A stretch of 11,184 bases of DNA from an uncultured Ruminococcus sp. Lineage in GTDB: Bacteria; Bacillota; Clostridia; Oscillospirales; Acutalibacteraceae. This document shows positions 6,337 through 11,184 of this stretch, piece by piece (positions within the stretch are counted from its first letter, which is position 1; every line of letters starts with the position of its first letter). The position numbers were made by a program, and so were the translations under genes. Under the pieces are notes generated by a model. The model saw nothing but the letters and a program-made list of their open reading frames with translations, was not told the origin of the DNA and searched no databases. The stretch covers positions 1 through 11,184 of the forward strand of contig CADCON010000186.1 of assembly GCA_902803035.1 (NCBI GenBank). The letters are read 5' to 3'.

Positions 6337-6358
6337 TGCATGAGAAAGGAGGCGCGAT

Positions 6359-8173
6359 ATGCCGGATTTTGAGATAGAGGGCACAACGCTGCGCAGAATG
6401 ACCGGAAACTGCGCCGAGGCGGTTGTGCCGGACGGGATCACCCGCATCGGGGACGCCGCCTTTGCCGCGCACAGAAGCCTTCGCAGCGTGACGCTGCCCG
6501 ACAGCGTGAGGGAGATCGGAAGCCGCGCCTTCGGTTGCTGCTGCGCGCTGGAGGACATTTCGCTCCCGGACAGCGTGACGGAAATCGGACCGGGCGCGTT
6601 CTCCTTCTGCGGCAGCCTGCGGGAGGCGCGTATTCCGAAGGGCGTCACCGTCATGGAAGCCGCCGTCTTCAAGGGGTGCAAAAGCCTGGAGAAGGCCGCG
6701 CTTCACGGCGGCGTCACGGAGATAGGGGACGAAGCCTTCAGCGGCTGCGTGAGCCTGAAGACGGTTGACATTCCGGATTCCGTCAGGCATATCGGCAACA
6801 GGGCGTTTTATCTCACGCCATGGCAGGACAGGCGGAGGGAGAGCACCTTCGTCATCGAGGACGGCGTTCTGACTTCGTACAACGGAAAGGAAAAGACCGC
6901 CGCCATTCCTCACGGCGTGAAGGTGATCGGCAGCGGCGCGTTCCGCGAATTGCCGTGGCTGACGCGCGTGGTGATTCCGGACACGGTCGTGAGTATAGAG
7001 AGCCGCGCGTTTGCCGGATGCGGCGCGCTCGTTCAGTTGGAGATTCCCGACAGCGTGAAGGAAATCGGGGAGGACGCGGTTTATTTGTGTCCCGGACTGC
7101 GCCGCGTCCGGATCGGCAGCGGCGTGAGGGAAACCGGCTGGGTGCCGTTCCCTACCCTCGATGAAATCGCCGTCAGCCCGGACAATCCGTTCCTGCGGGC
7201 GGAGGACGGCGTGGTCTACAACCAACGCCGCACGGTTCTGCTGGGCTGCGTCGGCAGGGACGGCAGGGAGGAATTTGAAGTGCCGGAGGGCGTCAGCGTC
7301 ATCGGCAGGCGGGCGTTTGCCTACTGCCGAAGCCTGCGCGGAATACGCCTTCCGCAGAGTCTGCGGGGCATCGGGGAAAAGGCCTTTCTGTTCTGCCGGT
7401 CGCTGGAAAGGCTGACCCTTCCCGAAGGCGTCGCCGTCATCGACAGGTGCGCGTTCGGGGAATGCGGCAGGCTGACGGAAATGACCCTTCCCAAAGGCGT
7501 CGCCTACGTGGCGGAGAGTCTTTTCAGGAACTGCGCGGGGCTGAAGCAGGTGACGCTGCCCGACGGCGTCCGTTTCATCGGGAAGAGCGCCTTCCGGGGG
7601 TGTACCTCGCTGGAGAGCTTGACGGTGCCGGAGAGCGTGACCGCGATAGAGCCGAAGGCATTCGAGGGCTGCACCGATATGGCGCGCGTCGAACTGCCCG
7701 CTTCGCTCGTGCGGATCGGATACCGCTGCTTCGAGGACTGCTGGCAGCTCGGCCATCTCCGGCTGCTGGGATTCGATCTCGACCTCACCGGAACGCTGCC
7801 CGGCGATTTCCGCGTGGAAAGCATCGCCCGGATGATCCGTACGAGGAATTATTCCCTGCGTATCTCCTACGCGATCAGATACCAGATTGCCTGCCGGTTT
7901 TTTCTGACGGAGGGACAGCCGGAAGCGGAGGTCTTCATCCTGAAGCACTGGAAGCCGTTCTTTGCGTATTTCATCGACAGGAATGACTACCCCACGGTCA
8001 AAGCGCTCTTTGAATCGGGCAAGCTCGTTAACGCCCGCAATATTCAGAAGCTCTTTGAGATGTCGCTCGACCATTCCCGGCAAAGCGGGGACGTTCAGAT
8101 TCAGGCGTTCATAGCGGACTACAAGCAGAAGCATTTTCCGGAAGGCGACCCCTTCAGCGGCTTTTCAATATGA
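6359..8173 (+). CDS. BspA-type leucine-rich repeat protein 2 (LRR_5), paralogue
   Basis: This 604-residue paralogue of the preceding gene has the same module order: N-cap (FEIEGTTLRRMTGN), five full repeats, second N-cap near 163 (VIEDGVLTSYNG), three repeats, spacer near 272 (VSPDNPFLRAEDGVVY), seven repeats, and a helical C-terminal domain from about 466 with NYSLRISYAIRYQ and FESGKLVNARNIQKLF. Most of the length difference lies in the first block, which has eight fewer repeats than its neighbour. There is no signal peptide or membrane segment. AAAGGAGG (6345-6352), 6 nt before the ATG, is a very strong ribosome site and fixes the start. It is probably co-transcribed with the genes on both sides. 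Function is unknown; a scaffold or binding role in the cytoplasm is inferred from the fold. Confidence 0.87.
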   Translation: MPDFEIEGTTLRRMTGNCAEAVVPDGITRIGDAAFAAHRSLRSVTLPDSVREIGSRAFGCCCALEDISLPDSVTEIGPGAFSFCGSLREARIPKGVTVMEAAVFKGCKSLEKAALHGGVTEIGDEAFSGCVSLKTVDIPDSVRHIGNRAFYLTPWQDRRRESTFVIEDGVLTSYNGKEKTAAIPHGVKVIGSGAFRELPWLTRVVIPDTVVSIESRAFAGCGALVQLEIPDSVKEIGEDAVYLCPGLRRVRIGSGVRETGWVPFPTLDEIAVSPDNPFLRAEDGVVYNQRRTVLLGCVGRDGREEFEVPEGVSVIGRRAFAYCRSLRGIRLPQSLRGIGEKAFLFCRSLERLTLPEGVAVIDRCAFGECGRLTEMTLPKGVAYVAESLFRNCAGLKQVTLPDGVRFIGKSAFRGCTSLESLTVPESVTAIEPKAFEGCTDMARVELPASLVRIGYRCFEDCWQLGHLRLLGFDLDLTGTLPGDFRVESIARMIRTRNYSLRISYAIRYQIACRFFLTEGQPEAEVFILKHWKPFFAYFIDRNDYPTVKALFESGKLVNARNIQKLFEMSLDHSRQSGDVQIQAFIADYKQKHFPEGDPFSGFSI

Positions 8174-8207
8174 TATTTCCATCAATTTCCAAAAGGAGAA
8201 GAAGCAT

Positions 8208-9110
8208 ATGATTTATACACTGACCCTCAATCCGTCGATGGACTATGTGGTGACGCTCGACCGCTTTTCCGCCGGTATGACCAACCGCGCGTCCGCGGAG
8301 GAATACTTCGTCGGCGGCAAGGGAATCAATGTGTCGCTCATTCTGGCGCAATTGGGAATGACCAGCACCGCGCTCGGCTTCACGGCGGGATTCGTGGGCG
8401 TGGCCATCGAGGAAGGCGTCCGCAGGGCGGGCATTACGGCGGACTTCATCCGGCTCAGGGAAGGCGTTTCCCGCATCAACGTCAAGATCAGGGCGGAGAG
8501 CGAGAGCGAAATCAACGGGCAGGGGCCGCGCGTCAGCGGGGAGGATTTCGCCGCCCTGCTGACGAAGCTCGCCCCGGTGAAGGAGGGCGACACGCTGGTG
8601 CTGGCGGGGAGCGTCCCCCCTTCCGTGCCGGACGACGCCTACGAGCGGATTCTCCGGCAGGTGGAATGGCGGAACGTCCGCGTGGTGGTGGACGCTTCGG
8701 GGCCGCTGCTGCTCCATTGTCTGGCGTACCGGCCTTTCCTCATCAAACCCAACCGGCAGGAGCTTTCGGAGCTTTTCGGCAGGTCCGCCGCGAGCGACGG
8801 GGACATTGAACGCTGCGCGAAGGAGCTTCTCAGGAAGGGCGCGCGCAACGTGCTGGTTTCGCTGGGCGGCGAAGGCGCGGTGCTGTTTGCCGGGGACGGA
8901 GGGGTCTACCGCTCCGGCGCGGTGAGCGGCAGGGCGGTCAATACCGTCGGCGCGGGGGATTCCATGGTGGCGGGGTTCATTGCCGGCTACGAGCGCACGA
9001 GGGATTATGCCTTCGCCCTCAAGCTGGGAGCCGCCTGCGGTAATGCCACGGCGTTCTCGCCGGGACTCGCCGACATTCACAAAATCAATGAAATGCTGGG
9101 GCAGCTCTGA
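8208..9110 (+). CDS. fruK: 1-phosphofructokinase (PfkB family)
   Basis: This 300-residue kinase phosphorylates fructose 1-phosphate to fructose 1,6-bisphosphate with ATP in the cytosol, feeding PTS-imported fructose into glycolysis. It carries LNPSMDY (7-13), the first PfkB signature around GGKGIN (36-41), the INGQGP motif found in Bacillus FruK, LAGSVPPSVP, and the second signature NTVGAGDSMVAG (245-256) with catalytic Asp251. Length is normal. AAAAGGAG (8191-8198) stands 9 nt before the ATG. The usual partners, a DeoR-type regulator and the fructose PTS permease fruA, are absent here; instead it follows the LRR genes by 34 nt with no terminator or strong promoter. Tagatose-6-phosphate kinase is the main alternative within this family, but the resemblance to FruK is closer. 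Confidence 0.87.
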   Translation: MIYTLTLNPSMDYVVTLDRFSAGMTNRASAEEYFVGGKGINVSLILAQLGMTSTALGFTAGFVGVAIEEGVRRAGITADFIRLREGVSRINVKIRAESESEINGQGPRVSGEDFAALLTKLAPVKEGDTLVLAGSVPPSVPDDAYERILRQVEWRNVRVVVDASGPLLLHCLAYRPFLIKPNRQELSELFGRSAASDGDIERCAKELLRKGARNVLVSLGGEGAVLFAGDGGVYRSGAVSGRAVNTVGAGDSMVAGFIAGYERTRDYAFALKLGAACGNATAFSPGLADIHKINEMLGQL

Positions 9111-9125
9111 TGCCCGGCAGCAAAA

Positions 9126-9164
9126 AAAAACAGCCGGAGCCAACGAATGACTCCGGCTGTTTTT
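9126..9164. terminator. Bidirectional intrinsic terminator between convergent genes
   Basis: AAAAACAGCCGGAG (9126-9139) pairs perfectly with CTCCGGCTGTTTTT (9151-9164) across an 11-base loop. The plus strand ends in five T residues; the minus strand reads a run of nine T residues from 9130 down to 9122. It ends the fruK operon 15 nt after its stop and also the minus-strand sulfatase-like gene, whose stop is at 9198. Confidence 0.92.
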
Positions 9165-9197
9165 GCGTGTATTCCGTTTTCCGGGGGGGAGAAGCCG

Positions 9198-11184
9198 TCA
9201 TGGAAGCCTGTCGCCAATAACGCGCCACGCGGAGAGATCGGCGGTGTCGGTTCCCCTGAAGCCGACCCACGTCACGTCCCTGAACGCCTTTTCGCTGCCC
9301 GTGTAATCGCGGGGCGAATAGACCGCCGGCAGAGCGATGAAATGCTCCGGGACGTTCTTGCCCTCCTGGCTGATAACGCGGCCGGTGAAGGGATTGACGG
9401 GCTGGTCAATGATTCCGGCGAAGGCGAGCGAAGGAGTGTCGGCATTGGTCATGAAGGTGTCGTCAACCGTCAGCTCCGTGCTGCCGAAGTCCTTGACCAG
9501 CAGCAGGGGCTTGAATGACATCACATCGCCCGCGCCGCTCACGGCATATTCCTCGCTGTCGTCGAAGCGTTGTCCCGTCAGGCCGCCCAGCCCCTTTCCG
9601 TGGTCGGAAACAATGATGATGCGGGTGTTGTCGTAGACGCCGTTTTCGCGGAGGTAACCGAACCACTTGCCCAGCCTGAGCATGGCCGCCATATTGCATT
9701 GGTAATGCTTCATCTGGAGCGGCGTGGAAAATGAAATGCGGCTGCCGTCGGCGGCGTAACGCACGGGGGGATTTTCCTCGAACGCGCGGTTGTCGATGGC
9801 ATTGGCAGGCTCATAATCCGGCTCCTGCAGCATAGCGACGTCGTGGGTGGCGTCGTTGCTGATCATGAGGAAGGTTCCCCTGCCCTCGGACCGGATGCCG
9901 GTGATCCCGGGCAGATTCTTCAGCACGGAATACGCCCCCGTGAAATGGGGAGTGGTGCCGTCGAAGCCGCCGCTTGCCCGGTAGAGATCGGTGACCTTCT
10001 GCGCGCCGGAGAGCTTTGAAGACTGGTTGTACTGCGCGCTGTTGTAGAACGTCGCGTGGAGAATGACGGGGGACGAGCGGAAAAAGCCGTAGGCGAAGAA
10101 ATTGCGGGAAAGAAGCTGAAAAGCGGCTTCCGGACTGTATTGATTCAAGAATCTGTCCTTGGTGATGAAGGTGCGGATGGACGGACGTTCCGCGTAGATG
10201 GAGAGGTCGGGCTGCCAGCGCAGTCCCGCGAGGCTGGGGTCGCACACCGTCACGTCATAGCCGTTGCCGTCAAACAGCTCCGGCATGACCCGCAGGGCTT
10301 CATTCTGCCGCTGAAGGATCGTGGCGCCGTGCCATTCGGAGGGAAGGTAATCATACCCGCCGTAAAGCGACGCCGAGGCGGACAGCGTGGTATTCCCGTA
10401 GGAAATGGTGTTGGGGTAGTAGGTGAAGCCGGCGAACTGTTCCCGAAGCTCCGGTTTTTCATGGAGGAGGTAGGGAAAGAAATCGCCGATTCCGCGGTCG
10501 AGCATGATGACGACGACGTTTTTTCCTTCCGTATCGAGCGGAAATCCGATATTGCCTTTGGAAATCCCGTCGCTGTCGGCCGCGTTCATTCCGGCGAACA
10601 CCGACTGAATGGAAACGATATTGAAGCACGACATACCGGTCAACGCCGCGCAGACCGCCACGCAGACCGCTCTGAGAACCGCCTGCTTCTTCCTCCTGCC
10701 AAGAAAAACGACAAGCCCGCCGAGCGCGGCGAGCGCGGCAAGATTCAGCAGGCATTCCCACCATCCGCTCTGCTCAAAGGCGTCGTATTGCAGCATGGGC
10801 GACATATTGCCGTAATGCCTGCCGAAGAACATATAATCCACGACCGCCGAGCCGGCGGCAACCGCCGTTGCAAGACTGAAAATTCTTCTGGCCGCCGGCG
10901 ACGCGAGATAATAGAAGACGTTCAGCCAGACAAGGAAGGTGCCCGCCGCCAGCAGGAAGGACTGCAGGACGTATCTCAGCGGGGTGTGGAAATCCACGAC
11001 GCTGACGAATTCCTCCGGCGACGCGTTGATGACCGCCGACGGAATGAGCAGCCCCATGACGACGGTGAGAATGGCCGACGAGAGAAGGAAGATCACCCGG
11101 TCGCCCTTTGAAGCGTCCGCGATCCGGAAGGGAAGGGGATGCTTCCTCAGCCATTCATACAGAACGGGCGGGAGCATGAGCAGC
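9198..11184 (-). CDS. Membrane-anchored sulfatase / LTA-synthase-like protein, partial at the 5' end
   Basis: The visible frame is 659 residues from an ATG at 11177, but it stays open to the window edge and too little upstream sequence is present to judge a ribosome site, so the N-terminus is probably cut. Numbering from that Met, hydrophobic segments lie at about 28-50, 68-92, 97-118, 141-160 and 167-190. They are followed by an extracellular alkaline-phosphatase-superfamily domain: GKNVVVIMLDRG (218-229, metal-binding Asp227), a Ser/Thr-rich stretch NTTLSASASLYGGY (262-275) where the nucleophile is expected, and NTRIIIVSDHGKG (517-529) with the metal ligands Asp525 and His526. This layout resembles LtaS-type phosphoglycerol transferases and related envelope sulfatase-like enzymes. 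Substrate is not readable; a role in modifying a wall or capsule polymer is inferred. It is convergent with fruK. Confidence 0.8.
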   Translation of the reverse strand, partial: LLMLPPVLYEWLRKHPLPFRIADASKGDRVIFLLSSAILTVVMGLLIPSAVINASPEEFVSVVDFHTPLRYVLQSFLLAAGTFLVWLNVFYYLASPAARRIFSLATAVAAGSAVVDYMFFGRHYGNMSPMLQYDAFEQSGWWECLLNLAALAALGGLVVFLGRRKKQAVLRAVCVAVCAALTGMSCFNIVSIQSVFAGMNAADSDGISKGNIGFPLDTEGKNVVVIMLDRGIGDFFPYLLHEKPELREQFAGFTYYPNTISYGNTTLSASASLYGGYDYLPSEWHGATILQRQNEALRVMPELFDGNGYDVTVCDPSLAGLRWQPDLSIYAERPSIRTFITKDRFLNQYSPEAAFQLLSRNFFAYGFFRSSPVILHATFYNSAQYNQSSKLSGAQKVTDLYRASGGFDGTTPHFTGAYSVLKNLPGITGIRSEGRGTFLMISNDATHDVAMLQEPDYEPANAIDNRAFEENPPVRYAADGSRISFSTPLQMKHYQCNMAAMLRLGKWFGYLRENGVYDNTRIIIVSDHGKGLGGLTGQRFDDSEEYAVSGAGDVMSFKPLLLVKDFGSTELTVDDTFMTNADTPSLAFAGIIDQPVNPFTGRVISQEGKNVPEHFIALPAVYSPRDYTGSEKAFRDVTWVGFRGTDTADLSAWRVIGDRLP

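Noticed and set aside
3865..6681. A 938-codon open frame on the minus strand across the first LRR gene, and a 648-codon one across the second (6188-8134).
   Set aside because: They are antisense shadows caused by regular LRR codon periodicity and GC-rich third positions; their translations have no recognisable domain and no suitable ribosome site was identified.
8169..8174. TATGAT at the end of the second LRR gene as a fruK promoter.
   Set aside because: No -35-like hexamer at 17 bp, and it would leave fruK with a very weak promoter.
1..11184. Insertion sequences, integrases, tRNA genes or attachment sites.
   Set aside because: No transposase-like protein, tRNA-like cloverleaf or terminal inverted repeats were seen on either strand.

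Overview
The window looks like a chromosomal segment of a high-GC Clostridia-type Firmicute, probably a gut anaerobe. The basis is strong GGAGG-type ribosome sites, sigma-A promoters (TTGxxx-17-TATAAT, two with an extended TG), AT-rich leaders between GC-rich genes, BspA-type leucine-rich-repeat (LRR) proteins, a Cthe_2159-like lipoprotein and a fruK close to that of Bacillus. This placement is inferred from protein style, not from a marker gene.

Layout. (1) 1-403: a gene-free control region with a perfect TTGACA promoter, three GTTACAA direct repeats resembling a PhoP/PhoB box, a candidate structured RNA and a strong intrinsic terminator. (2) 404-1855: a VTC-family polyphosphate polymerase and a DUF4956 membrane protein, probably co-transcribed. 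(3) 1950-3716: a lipoprotein with a beta-helix carbohydrate-binding domain, with its own promoter and terminator. (4) 3717-4038: the terminator, then two near-identical sigma-A promoters 97 bp apart with a possible 13-codon reading frame between them. (5) 4039-9110: two paralogous BspA-type LRR proteins without signal peptides, then fruK (1-phosphofructokinase). Gaps are 22 and 34 nt with no terminator, so this is a likely three-gene operon. (6) 9126-9164: a bidirectional terminator. (7) 9198-11184, minus strand: a membrane-anchored sulfatase/alkaline-phosphatase-superfamily protein, cut by the window edge.

How the parts may work together. VTC polymerase, DUF4956 and the lipoprotein look like an envelope module in which a cytosolic or membrane-bound polymer synthase is coupled to a surface glycan-binding protein. 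The Pho-box-like repeats would fit phosphate control of polyphosphate synthesis. The LRR pair plus fruK links two cytoplasmic scaffold-like proteins of unknown partner with fructose-1-phosphate catabolism, though co-transcription may be incidental. The most interesting parts are the switch-like leader before the polyphosphate polymerase and the two LRR proteins, which share a module order but differ in the length of their first repeat block.
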